Made by a program: the position numbers and the translations under genes | In this document: positions 1 through 8,656 of the stretch, in pieces | Position numbering within the stretch: the stretch's first letter is position 1 | How the letters are laid out: the number at the start of each line of letters is the position of its first letter | NCBI RefSeq assembly: GCF_003574675.1 | Contig: NZ_QOAZ01000012.1 | Span: 1 to 64,000, forward strand | Source of the DNA: Azohydromonas sediminis | Lineage (GTDB): Bacteria; Pseudomonadota; Gammaproteobacteria; Burkholderiales; Burkholderiaceae_C | Direction of reading: 5' to 3' | Length of the DNA stretch: 64,000 nucleotides | The notes under the pieces: model-generated | Told to the model about the DNA's origin: nothing | Databases searched by the model: none | The model's input: only the letters and a program-made list of their open reading frames with translations

Positions 1-123
1 CGCCGCACCCTCGTCCCAGCGCACGTGCATGCGCCCGCCCAGCGTGTCCACCACCTGCGGCGCGCCGGCCGCCACTTCGGCCGCCAGGGCCACCTCGCGC
101 ATGCGTTGTTTGCTCTCACCCAT
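1..123 (-). CDS. IS1380-type transposase, N-terminal fragment (runs off the left edge)
   Basis: Forty-one codons are visible from an ATG at 123 reading leftwards out of the window. The peptide starts MGESKQRMRE and contains VVDTLGGRMHVRWDEGA. As I recall the family, a VVDTLGGRMHVRWD-like block sits at the N-terminus of IS1380-family transposases of betaproteobacteria. The catalytic DDE part would lie outside the window, so it cannot be judged whether the element is intact. The end of the insertion sequence should fall between 124 and about 207, before the stop codon of the peptidase gene; no terminal repeat could be assigned there. Confidence 0.55.
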   Translation of the reverse strand, partial: MGESKQRMREVALAAEVAAGAPQVVDTLGGRMHVRWDEGAA

Positions 124-207
124 CGGGTGAGTGTGCCAAGACCCGTCAAAGCCGCGCCAGTGCTCGCTTAGCGCGCGATGACGGACGGTGAACTGCTGGA
201 TTCAGGG

Positions 208-1914
208 TCAGTCGAGCACGACCTCGGTGCGCACCGCACCGGCGCGGTCGCAGCGCGCCGACAGCGGCAGCCGCGTGCCGGCCGGCGCGCGCACGATCCA
301 CTCGGCCACCGCGCGGTCGGCGGTCAGCTCACGGTTCGGCAGAAACGCGAGCAGCGAGTTCTTCGGCGCGTGGCCGGCGAGGTGCGGCCCCTCGACACGC
401 GGCTTGCCGGCCACGAGCGACACCGCCGGCGCGCGGCCCGCGTCGGGCAGGTGGATCTCGAACACGACGCCACGCACCGTCTTGCGGTCGAGCGCGCGCT
501 GCGTGACGTGGCTCGGCAGGTAGCCCGCGTTGGCCACCGCGAAGCGCACGCGCCACGTGTCGTCGCCGAGGCGCTGCACCTCGGTGCGCAGCAGCTCGAG
601 CTTCGGCAGGCTGAGCGCGAGCTGCGTCAGCCACGCCGGGAAGCGCGCCGCCTCGCGCTCGCGCAGCGCCGGCGGCGGGTTGCGCCAGAAGTTCATCTTG
701 TCCCAGCCGCCGATCTCGACCTCGCCGAGCTGCGGGTGGTGGAACGGCGTCCAGTCGACATAGGCCTGGCCGCCGCAGTGCTCGTCGCTCCACTTCAGTA
801 GCTTGAGGTCGTCGGCCACCGGGTGGTCGCGGTACCACTCGATCCATTGATAGTCGGTGATTCCGGCTTCCTTGTTCGGCGCCCAGATCTCGACCGTCCA
901 GAACAGCGCGCCGAGGTGCTCGTAGACCCAGTCCTGCGTGCCGGTGATGATCTCCTTCGGGTGGTACTTGAACTCGTGGAAGATGCTGATCGCCGGGTAG
1001 CCGGTGAGCTTCGCGCCGATGTCCGACAGGCGCTTGTACATCCACAGGTCCTCGGGCGTCATGTCGTCGTCGGACTGCGTGCCCATCGGCCGCAGGATGA
1101 CGCCGCTGTGCGTGTGGAAGCTCACCGCGGCGCCGATGTTGCGGTGCGCGACGAAGAAGTCGACCATCGCGCGCACCTCGGGCTCGCTCACCGGGTACGG
1201 CCCGGCGCCCGGCTGCTCGAACTCCTGCCGCCAGTACGCGGGGAAGTTGCGGTTGAGGTCCAGGCCCTCCCTGTCTTTGTTCGCGGTGATCGTCAAGCCG
1301 TCGAAGTTCTTCAGCGTGCCCTCCGGAATGACGCGGTAGTAGGTGCCGCCGACCTCGCCGGGCTCGCGCGGCACCATCAGCCGCGGCTCGTCGGGGTGGC
1401 ACTTGTAGGGCCCGTGCGGGTCGCGGATGCGCATGCTGAGGATGCGCCCGTCGCCGTCGACGTCTTCGATCGTCAGCCCGTCGACCGGCGCCTCGTCGTA
1501 CGGGTACGGCCGCGTCGAGCTGCGGATGTGGCGCGGGCGCTCGGCGAGCGCGAGCTCGGCGCCGTCGGGGTTCAGCCGCGGACACAGGTAGACCGCGCGC
1601 GTGTCGAGCAGCTGCGTGACCTGCGCATCGCTGCCGTAGCGCGTGACGAGCTGGTGCAGCCAGTACAGACACGCGGTGCACGCCGTCAGCTCGGCGGCGT
1701 GGATGTTGCCGTCGACCCAGAACGCGGGTTTGTCGGTGTCGGCGCCGGTGGCGGCGTTCGTGACGGTGACGAGCCAGATCTCGCGCCCTTCCCAGCTCCT
1801 GCCGATCGAGCGCACCGCGACGAGGTCGGGCCGCGCGGCGGCGTAGCCGTGCAGCAGGCGGGTCAGCTCGTCGTGGCGCGGGAAGAGCGAGAAGTCGGGG
1901 ATCGGCAGCGGCAT
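208..1914 (-). CDS. M14-family zinc carboxypeptidase
   Basis: A 568-residue metallopeptidase of the carboxypeptidase A/M14 type. The zinc-binding His-x-x-Glu is seen as NIHAAE (H72, E75), the third zinc ligand lies in SFHTHSG (about residues 267-269) and the catalytic glutamate in TVEIW (E342). The block RLNPDGAE (about 113-120) is typical of the family. No signal peptide is visible, so the enzyme is probably cytoplasmic. The start at 1914 (MPLPIPDF) was preferred over upstream starts because the extra residues are low-complexity Arg/Ala sequence. It is divergent from the yejABE peptide importer, so a role in trimming imported peptides is plausible; that is inference. Confidence 0.85.
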   Translation of the reverse strand: MPLPIPDFSLFPRHDELTRLLHGYAAARPDLVAVRSIGRSWEGREIWLVTVTNAATGADTDKPAFWVDGNIHAAELTACTACLYWLHQLVTRYGSDAQVTQLLDTRAVYLCPRLNPDGAELALAERPRHIRSSTRPYPYDEAPVDGLTIEDVDGDGRILSMRIRDPHGPYKCHPDEPRLMVPREPGEVGGTYYRVIPEGTLKNFDGLTITANKDREGLDLNRNFPAYWRQEFEQPGAGPYPVSEPEVRAMVDFFVAHRNIGAAVSFHTHSGVILRPMGTQSDDDMTPEDLWMYKRLSDIGAKLTGYPAISIFHEFKYHPKEIITGTQDWVYEHLGALFWTVEIWAPNKEAGITDYQWIEWYRDHPVADDLKLLKWSDEHCGGQAYVDWTPFHHPQLGEVEIGGWDKMNFWRNPPPALREREAARFPAWLTQLALSLPKLELLRTEVQRLGDDTWRVRFAVANAGYLPSHVTQRALDRKTVRGVVFEIHLPDAGRAPAVSLVAGKPRVEGPHLAGHAPKNSLLAFLPNRELTADRAVAEWIVRAPAGTRLPLSARCDRAGAVRTEVVLD

Positions 1915-2226
1915 CGGCGGCGGGCAAGACGGCGGTCGGCGCGATTCTCGGCCAGCGACGGCGGCGGCACGCCCGGCCGCGACGACGCAGAATCGAGGCG
2001 TTGCCAAGGATTCGCATCGATGCCACTGCATTGCGCCATGCGCCACATCGCCGCCGCGGGTCGGCTGCCCGCGTCGACGCGGGGGCTGCGCGCCAACGTC
2101 GTCGCGCCGGGCCGTGACGCCGCCACCGGGCGCGCGCCCGCTCACGCCACCGCCGGGCGCATGCCGGCGCTTCGGCGCGCGCTGCAGCCCGGTACCGGCG
2201 CACAGACCACGGCCGGCGGCTGACGC
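1915..2226. other. Intergenic region between peptidase and yejA
   Basis: About 310 bp separate the divergent peptidase and yejA genes, so promoters for both should lie here. I see no convincing -35/-10 pair. The only structure noted is a short imperfect duplication of a CGCC(A)CCGGGCGC block near 2120-2160. Open frames crossing the region on both strands are compositional shadows. Confidence 0.3.
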
Positions 2227-4128
2227 GTGCGGGCGATGCGACGCACGGCCGTTTCGATCGCCGCCTGGCTCGGCACGCTGGTCGCCGTGCTGGTCGCCGC
2301 ACTGGCGTCGTCGCCGGCACGCGCCGACGACGGCGACGGCTGGACGCACGGCTACGCCGCGTTCGGCGCGCCGAAGTACCCGCCCGACTTCACGCACTTC
2401 GAGTACGTCGACCCGAATGCGCCCAAGGGCGGCACGCTGTACCTGCGCAACCCCGACCGGCGCACCAGCTTCGACAAGTTCAACCCGTTCACGACGCGCG
2501 GCAACGCGCCCGCGGGACTGTCGATCTTCATGTTCGAGCCGCTGGCCGTGATGTCGGGCGACGAGCCGCAGACGATGTACGGGCTGCTCGCGCAGTCGAT
2601 GCGCGTCGCGCCCGACCGCTCGTCGGTCACGTTCCGCCTGCACCCGCAGGCACGCTTCACGAACGGCGACCCGGTGACGGCCGCCGACGTGCAGCACAGC
2701 TTCGCGATGCAGTCGGGGCCTCATGCGGCGCCGGGGCTGCGCGCGGTGCTCGCCGTCGTCGAGCGCGCGGCGGTGCTCGACGAGCGCACGATCCGCTTCG
2801 ACCTGAAGGAGCGCACCGCCGACGCCGTGTTCACCGTCGGCACGCTGCGCGTGTTCTCGCGCAAGTGGGGCGCGCAGCCGGACGGCACGCCACGCCGCTT
2901 CGACGAGATCGTCAGCGAGCACCCGATCACCAGCGGCCCGTACACGATCGCGCGCGCCGACGGCGGTCGGCGCATCGAGTTCGTGCGCGACCCGAACTAC
3001 TGGGCGCGCGACCTGCCGGTGCGCCGCGGCTTCTTCAACTTCGACCGCGTCGTCTACCGCTACTACCGCGACGCCGCGATCGCACGCGAGGCGTTCAAGG
3101 CCGGCGAGTTCGATATCCTGCGCGAGTACTCGTCGCGCGCGTGGGTGCGCCAGCACGTCGGGCCGAAGTGGGACGACGGGCGCATCGTCAAGGACCCCTT
3201 CGAGACGCAGGTCGGCCAGGGGATGCAGTCATACCAGCTGAACCTGCGCCGCCCCAAGTTCCAGGACCTGCGCGTGCGCCGCGCACTCGACCTGACCTAC
3301 GACTTCGACACGCTCAACCGGCTGAAGGCCTTCAGGCGCGTCGAGAGCGTGTTCAGCAACTCCGACTTCGCCGCGCAGGGCGAGCCGAGCGCGGCCGAGC
3401 GCGCACTGCTCGAGCCGTTTCGCGCCGAGCTGCCGCCCGAGGTGTTCGGGCCGGCGTACCGCGCCCCGACGACCGGCGGCGAGCCGGCGCGGCTGCGCGC
3501 CAACCTGCTGCGCGCGCGCGCGCTGCTGCAGGAGGCCGGCTGGACGCTCGCCCCCGACGGCAAGCTGCGCAACGCCGCCGGCGAAGCCTTCGTGATCGAA
3601 TACCTCTCGCCGAGCGAGGGCGCGCGCATCCCCGACTGGGAGCTGAACCTCAAGAAGCTCGGCATCGAGCTGAAGGTGCGCAGCGTCGACTTCGCGCTGT
3701 ACCGCCGCCGGCTCGAGACCTTCGACTTCGACATGATCACGATCGTCGAGTCCGACTTCCAGCTGCCCAACGCGTCCGACCTCGTCAACAGCTACGGCAG
3801 CAAGGCTGCCGACGAGCCGGGCAGCAGCAACTTCCGCGGCGTGAAGAGCCGCGCGGCCGACGCCTTGCTGCAGGCGATGGCCCGCGCCACGACGCTCGAC
3901 GAGCTGCGCACCGCCGCGCGTGCGTTCGACCGCATCGTGATGTGGAGCGCGTGGCAGGTGCCCGACCTGTACGCCGCCGACGAGAAGGCGAGCTACTGGA
4001 ACCGCTTCGGCAAGCCCCGCGTGCGGCCGAAGTACTTCACCGTCGAGAGCGCGCTGTCGGACAACCCGGCGTGGGCCGTGACGACCTGGTGGGTCGACGA
4101 CTCGCTGCCCGGCAGCCGGCGCAAGTAG
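2227..4128 (+). CDS. yejA: YejA-like periplasmic oligopeptide-binding protein (SBP family 5)
   Basis: A 633-residue solute-binding protein of the DppA/OppA class, closest in features to YejA, the receptor of the microcin C/oligopeptide ABC importer. It has an Arg-containing n-region, a hydrophobic stretch and a signal-peptidase-like SPARAD (residues 1-35). The hallmarks HGYAAFG, the YVDPNAPKGG block and the long SBP_bac_5 core with NPFTTRGNAPAG follow. The first in-frame start is GTG 2227; ATG 2236 is equally possible and changes only three residues. It is followed after 19 bp, with a good AGAGGA ribosome site, by the permease gene. Substrate specificity is inferred from family only. Confidence 0.85.
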   Translation: MRAMRRTAVSIAAWLGTLVAVLVAALASSPARADDGDGWTHGYAAFGAPKYPPDFTHFEYVDPNAPKGGTLYLRNPDRRTSFDKFNPFTTRGNAPAGLSIFMFEPLAVMSGDEPQTMYGLLAQSMRVAPDRSSVTFRLHPQARFTNGDPVTAADVQHSFAMQSGPHAAPGLRAVLAVVERAAVLDERTIRFDLKERTADAVFTVGTLRVFSRKWGAQPDGTPRRFDEIVSEHPITSGPYTIARADGGRRIEFVRDPNYWARDLPVRRGFFNFDRVVYRYYRDAAIAREAFKAGEFDILREYSSRAWVRQHVGPKWDDGRIVKDPFETQVGQGMQSYQLNLRRPKFQDLRVRRALDLTYDFDTLNRLKAFRRVESVFSNSDFAAQGEPSAAERALLEPFRAELPPEVFGPAYRAPTTGGEPARLRANLLRARALLQEAGWTLAPDGKLRNAAGEAFVIEYLSPSEGARIPDWELNLKKLGIELKVRSVDFALYRRRLETFDFDMITIVESDFQLPNASDLVNSYGSKAADEPGSSNFRGVKSRAADALLQAMARATTLDELRTAARAFDRIVMWSAWQVPDLYAADEKASYWNRFGKPRVRPKYFTVESALSDNPAWAVTTWWVDDSLPGSRRK

Positions 4129-4147
4129 GCGGCCGCGAGAGGACCCG

Positions 4148-5182
4148 ATGCTCGGCTACATCGTCAAGCGCATCCTGCTGATGGTGCCGACGCTGCTCGG
4201 CGCGCTGACGATCACGTTCGTCGTGATCCAGTTCGTGCCTGGCGGACCGATCGAGCAGATCCTGGCCGAGGCGCGCACCGCCGGCGGCGGCGAGGGCGGC
4301 GTGTACCGCGCCGGGCGCGACAGCGACGCAAAGCAGATCGAGGAGCTGAAGAAGCTGTACGGCTTCGACAAGCCGGCGCACGTGCGCTACGTCGAGATGC
4401 TCGGCGCGTTCCTGCGCTTCGACCTTGGCCGCAGCTTCCTGCACAACAAGCCGGTGTGGGACCTGATCAAGGAGAAGCTGCCGGTGTCGATCAGCCTCGG
4501 GCTGTGGACCTTCGTGATCTCGTACCTGATCTCGCTGCCGCTGGGCATCGCGAAGGCGGTGCGAGAGGGCACGCGCTTCGACGCGCTGACCTCGCTCGTC
4601 GTGCTGGTGGGCTTCGCGATCCCCGGCTTCGTGCTCGGCGTGCTGCTGATCGTGCTGTTCGCCGGCGGCACCTACCTCGAGTGGTTCCCGCTGCGCGGGC
4701 TGACCTCCGACGACTGGCACGAGCTGAGCTGGCCGATGCGCATCGTCGACTACCTGTGGCACCTCGCGCTGCCGCTGACCTGCTTCGTGATCGGCAGCTT
4801 CGCGGTGACGACGCTGCTGACGAAGAACACCTTCGTCGAAGAGATGCGCAAGCAGTACGTGCTGGTCGCGCGCGCGAAGGGGCTCTCGGAGAAGCGCGTG
4901 CTGTGGAAGCACGTGTTCCGCAACGCGCTGATCCCGCTCGTCACCGGCTTTCCGGCTGCGTTCGTCGGCGCGTTCTTCGCCGGCTCGGTGCTGATCGAGA
5001 CGCTGTTCTCGCTCGACGGGCTGGGGCTGCTCGGCTTCGAGTCGGTGACGCGGCGCGACTACCCCGTCGTGCTCGGCTCGCTGTACCTGTTCACGCTGAT
5101 CGCGCTGGTCGTCAAGCTGGTGTCGGACGTGCTGTACGTCGTCATCGACCCGCGCGTGCAGTTCGGCTCGGTCGGCCGCTGA
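4148..5182 (+). CDS. yejB: YejB-like ABC importer permease
   Basis: A 344-residue inner-membrane permease of the DppB/OppB family. The N-terminal segment MLGYIVKRILLMVPTLLGAL is the typical first helix, followed by the periplasmic insertion and a C-terminal BPD_transp_1 domain. The EAA-type coupling loop is seen around VLVARAKGLSEKRVLWKHVF (residues about 237-256). It is translated with yejA and yejE in a tight operon, with AGAGGA about six bases before the ATG. The role is uptake of oligopeptides, including microcin-C-type peptides in enterobacteria; the substrate here is unknown. Confidence 0.88.
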   Translation: MLGYIVKRILLMVPTLLGALTITFVVIQFVPGGPIEQILAEARTAGGGEGGVYRAGRDSDAKQIEELKKLYGFDKPAHVRYVEMLGAFLRFDLGRSFLHNKPVWDLIKEKLPVSISLGLWTFVISYLISLPLGIAKAVREGTRFDALTSLVVLVGFAIPGFVLGVLLIVLFAGGTYLEWFPLRGLTSDDWHELSWPMRIVDYLWHLALPLTCFVIGSFAVTTLLTKNTFVEEMRKQYVLVARAKGLSEKRVLWKHVFRNALIPLVTGFPAAFVGAFFAGSVLIETLFSLDGLGLLGFESVTRRDYPVVLGSLYLFTLIALVVKLVSDVLYVVIDPRVQFGSVGR

Positions 5183-5192
5183 GCAGCCCCCG

Positions 5193-6275
5193 ATGAGCGC
5201 CGTGCTGCCCCCCGTCGCGACACCCGAGCCCGGCGCCCCGCCGCGGCCGGCGCTCCAGCCGATGTCGCCGAACCAGCGTGCGTGGGCGCGCTTCAGGCGC
5301 AACCGCCTCGGCGTCGTTTCGCTGTGGGTGTTCGTCGCGATGCTCGTCGTCGCGACCTTCGCCGAGCTGATCAGCAACGACCGCCCGCTCGTCGCGCGCT
5401 ACGAGGGCACGACGTATTTCCCGCTGTTCAAGAACCACCCCGAGACGACGTTCGGCGGCGACTTCGGCACCCCCACCGACTGGACCGACCCGTTCATCGC
5501 CGAGCAGTTCGCGAAGCCCGGCCACTGGGCTGTCTTCACGCTCAACCGCCACGGCGCCGACAGCAGCAATTACTTCACCAAGAAGATCGACCCCGCGCCG
5601 CCGTCGGCCGACAACTGGCTCGGCACCGACAGCAACGGCCGCGACATGGTCGCGCGGCTGCTGTACGGCTTCCGCGTCAGCATCTGGTTCGCGATCGCGC
5701 TGACCGTCACCGGCACGCTGCTGGGCATCGCCGCCGGCGCACTGATGGGCTACTTCGGCGGGCGCATCGACCTGACGCTGCAGCGGCTGATCGAGATCTG
5801 GGCCGCGGTGCCCGAGCTGTACCTGCTGATCATCTTCGCCAGCATCTTCGAGCCGTCGCTGCTGCTGCTGCTCGTGCTGCTGAGCCTGTGGGGCTGGATG
5901 GGGCTGTCGGACTACGTGCGCGCCGAATTCCTGCGCAACCGCGCGCTCGAGTTCGTCAAGGCCGCGCGCGCGCTCGGCCTGACCGACGGCCAGATCATCT
6001 GGCGCCACGTGCTGCCGAACTCGCTGACGCCGGTCATCACGTTCCTGCCGTTCCGCATGAGCGGCGCGATCGTCGCGCTGACCTCGCTCGACTTCCTCGG
6101 CCTGGGCGTGCCGCCGTCGGTGCCGTCGCTCGGCGACCTGCTGCGCCAGGGCAAGGCCAACCTCGACGGGTGGTGGATCATCGTGCCGACCTTCGTACTG
6201 CTCGTGCTGACGATGCTGCTGCTGACCTTCATCGGCGACGCGCTGCGCGACGCGTTCGACACGCGCAAGTCGTGA
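5193..6275 (+). CDS. yejE: YejE-like ABC importer permease
   Basis: A 360-residue permease of the DppC/OppC family. Its N-terminus (SPNQRAWARFRRNRLGVVSL) and the NWLGTDSNGRDMVARLLYG motif near residue 145 are characteristic of YejE, as is the long periplasmic loop between the first and second helices. The EAA loop FVKAARALGLTDGQIIWRHV is present near residue 250. It starts ten bases after yejB ends. The ATPase gene yejF that normally follows is missing: the next gene encodes an unrelated membrane protein. The ATP-binding subunit must be encoded elsewhere if the system is functional. Confidence 0.88.
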   Translation: MSAVLPPVATPEPGAPPRPALQPMSPNQRAWARFRRNRLGVVSLWVFVAMLVVATFAELISNDRPLVARYEGTTYFPLFKNHPETTFGGDFGTPTDWTDPFIAEQFAKPGHWAVFTLNRHGADSSNYFTKKIDPAPPSADNWLGTDSNGRDMVARLLYGFRVSIWFAIALTVTGTLLGIAAGALMGYFGGRIDLTLQRLIEIWAAVPELYLLIIFASIFEPSLLLLLVLLSLWGWMGLSDYVRAEFLRNRALEFVKAARALGLTDGQIIWRHVLPNSLTPVITFLPFRMSGAIVALTSLDFLGLGVPPSVPSLGDLLRQGKANLDGWWIIVPTFVLLVLTMLLLTFIGDALRDAFDTRKS

Positions 6276-6321
6276 CGCGCACCGGCCCCACCGGCGGCGC
6301 GCGCGCGTCGCGCCCGCCCGC

Positions 6322-8058
6322 ATGACGCCCGCACCGCCGGCGGCTACCGCCCGCGCCGAGCGCCTGCTCGCGGTGACCGGCGTCGCCGCCGTCGCGGTGC
6401 CGGCGCTGATCGCGTTCAACCTGCCGCCGTCGTCGACCTTCTTCAACCAGGCCACGGCGTTCGGCCTGTGGGGGCTGTTCGTCGCCGCGGCGGCGTGGCG
6501 CGTGCGCACCGACGTCGCCGCGGCACTGCGCGCGACGTGGCCGCTGTGGGCGGTGCTCGCCGCGATCGGCGCTTTCGCGCTCGCCGGCTGGCTCGCGGGC
6601 CCGCTGCCGGCCAGCCTCGTGCTCGCGCCGCTGGGCGTGCTCGCCGCGGCCGCGGTCACTCTCGTCGCCGCCGCGGCCGGTGCGTTGCAGCCGGCGGCAG
6701 TGCGCGCGTTCGCGCTCGGCCTCGTCGCGGCCGGCGCACTGAGCGCGCTCGTCGCGATGGTGCAGGTGTTCGCGCCGGACTGGGCCGACGGCGAGTGGAT
6801 CGCGCGTTCGACGCTGCCCGGCCGCGCGGTCGGCAACCTGCGCCAGCCGAACCACCTCGCGACGCTGCTGCTGTGGGCGGCGATCGCGCTGGTGCCCTTC
6901 GTCGACCGCGCGCGCGGCGCGCGCACCGTCGCGCTGGCCGCGCTGGTGTGGGCGGTGCTCGTCGTCGCGACGCAGCTCACCGGCTCGCGCACCGGGCTGC
7001 TCGGCGTCGGGCTGCTCGCGCTGTGGTGTCTCGTCGACCGGCGGCTGGGCCGGCGTGCACGTGCGCTGCTGGGGACGGCGCCGCTGCTGTACGCGCTGGC
7101 GTGGGCCGTGGCGGCGCTCGCCGCGCAGCAGGGCTGGGGCACGTTCGGCACCGCGACGCGCGCCGCGCAGGCCGACCCGTCGAGCTCGCGCTTCGCGATC
7201 TGGTCGGACACGCTGGCGCTGATCGCCGCGCAGCCGTGGACCGGGGTCGGCTTCGAGCGCTTCAACTTCGCGTGGACGCTGACGCCGTTCCCGCAACGGC
7301 CGGTCGCCTACTTCGACCACACGCACAACCTGCCGCTGCAGTTCGCCGTCGAGTTCGGTGTGCCGACTGCTGTCGCGCTGACGGCGCTGCTCGCGATCGC
7401 GCTCGCGCGCGCGTGGCGCGCCGCGCGCACCGGGCGCGACGGCGTCTGGCGGCGCGCGTTCGTCGCGCTGATCGTGCTCGTCGGCACGCACAGCCTGCTC
7501 GAGTATCCGCTGTGGTACGCCCACTTCCTGCTGCCGGCCGCGTGGGCGTGGGGGGCCTGCCTGGCACCGGTGCCGGGCGGGTCCGACGACACAGCGCCGC
7601 GGCGCCTGGGCCTCGTCGTCGCCGGGCTCGCGATGGCGCTCGCGGCGCTGGCGGCCACCGCCGACTACCTGCGCGTGGCGCGCATCTTCACGGCGTCGGC
7701 CGGCGCGGCGCCGCTCGCGCAGCGCATCGCCAGCGGCCAGGCGAGCCCGCTGTTCGGCCACCACGCCGACTACGCCGCGGCGACGACGGCACAGCGGCCG
7801 TCGCAGGCGCTGCCGGCGTTCGAGCGCGCGGCGTACCACCTGCTCGACGCACGGCTGCTCGGCGCGTGGGCGCGCGCGCTCGACGAGGCCGGCGACAGCG
7901 AGCGCGCGCGCCACGTCGCCGCGCGTCTGCGCGAGTTCCGCCGCCCTGAAGCACAGGCCTTCTTCAAGGACTGCGACGCGGTGCCGGCGGGCGCGCCGGT
8001 GCCGTTCCCGTGCGCGGCACCGACGCGGCCGCTGACGTGGCGCGACTTCGAGCGCTGA
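6322..8058 (+). CDS. O-antigen ligase / PglL-type oligosaccharyltransferase-like membrane protein
   Basis: A 578-residue polytopic membrane protein with about ten hydrophobic segments in the first 440 residues. The RQPNHLA motif (about residue 175), the SRTG block and the large periplasmic loop with FDHTHNLPLQFAVEFG (about 330) are features of the Wzy_C/PglL group. EYPLWYAHFLLP (about 393) is the Wzy_C_2 signature of PglL-like enzymes that transfer lipid-linked glycans to protein or lipid A. The C-terminal 120 residues are soluble. Such genes are often type-IV-pilin glycosyltransferases in Burkholderiales, but no pilin is nearby, so the acceptor cannot be named. Confidence 0.78.
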   Translation: MTPAPPAATARAERLLAVTGVAAVAVPALIAFNLPPSSTFFNQATAFGLWGLFVAAAAWRVRTDVAAALRATWPLWAVLAAIGAFALAGWLAGPLPASLVLAPLGVLAAAAVTLVAAAAGALQPAAVRAFALGLVAAGALSALVAMVQVFAPDWADGEWIARSTLPGRAVGNLRQPNHLATLLLWAAIALVPFVDRARGARTVALAALVWAVLVVATQLTGSRTGLLGVGLLALWCLVDRRLGRRARALLGTAPLLYALAWAVAALAAQQGWGTFGTATRAAQADPSSSRFAIWSDTLALIAAQPWTGVGFERFNFAWTLTPFPQRPVAYFDHTHNLPLQFAVEFGVPTAVALTALLAIALARAWRAARTGRDGVWRRAFVALIVLVGTHSLLEYPLWYAHFLLPAAWAWGACLAPVPGGSDDTAPRRLGLVVAGLAMALAALAATADYLRVARIFTASAGAAPLAQRIASGQASPLFGHHADYAAATTAQRPSQALPAFERAAYHLLDARLLGAWARALDEAGDSERARHVAARLREFRRPEAQAFFKDCDAVPAGAPVPFPCAAPTRPLTWRDFER

Positions 8059-8069
8059 AGCGCCGCGGC

Positions 8070-8552
8070 TCAGCCGGCCGCGACCCAGTGCCCCGACTTG
8101 CCGCCGCGCTTCTCGAGCAGGCGCACGCCGTCGATGACCATGCCGCGGTCGACGGCCTTGCACATGTCGTAGACGGTCAGCAGGCCGACCTGCACCGCCG
8201 TGAGCGCCTCCATCTCGACGCCGGTGCGCCCGAGCGTCTCGACCTGCGCGGTGCAGTGCACCGCGTGCTGCGCCTCGTCGAGCTCGAACTCGACGGCGAC
8301 CTTGGTCAGCGCCAGCGGGTGGCACAGCGGGATCAGGTCGGCAGTGCGCTTGGCGCCCTGGATCGCCGCGATGCGCGCGACGCCGATCACGTCGCCCTTC
8401 TTCGCGCTGCCGCTCTTCACGAGCTCGAAGGTCGCCGGCTGCATGCGGATCGTGCCGGTCGCGCGCGCGACGCGGTGCGTCGCGTCCTTCGCGGCGACGT
8501 CGACCATGTGCGCCTGGCCGTGGGCGTCGAAGTGCGTCAGCGGTGAAGTCAT
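8070..8552 (-). CDS. moaC: Cyclic pyranopterin monophosphate synthase MoaC
   Basis: A 160-residue enzyme of molybdopterin synthesis that converts the cyclic GTP intermediate made by MoaA to cPMP. The family blocks HMVDVAAKD near the N-terminus, LIPLCHPL (about 76-83), [10 protein letters not shown] (about 115) and the C-terminal KRGGKSG are all present, and the length is normal. The start at 8552 ([12 protein letters not shown]) was chosen over longer in-frame options because the family begins there. It is divergent from the M48 protease gene. Its product would serve the SoeA-type molybdoenzyme encoded at 47415, though the gene is not in that operon. Confidence 0.95.
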   Translation of the reverse strand: MTSPLTHFDAHGQAHMVDVAAKDATHRVARATGTIRMQPATFELVKSGSAKKGDVIGVARIAAIQGAKRTADLIPLCHPLALTKVAVEFELDEAQHAVHCTAQVETLGRTGVEMEALTAVQVGLLTVYDMCKAVDRGMVIDGVRLLEKRGGKSGHWVAAG

Positions 8553-8656
8553 GGAAACCTGCGGGCAACGTGGCGGTGCGATGATTGTCGGCCCTGCGCG
8601 CTGAACCGGCACTGCGGCGCGCGCTCCAAGCGCATGCGCCACCTCGCCGCCTTCCG

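Noticed and set aside
116-130. Palindrome TCACCC-ATC-GGGTGA near the left edge
   Set aside because: Resembles the 23-bp-phased operators, but the spacer is three bases instead of four, there is no second phased copy, and it covers the transposase start codon.
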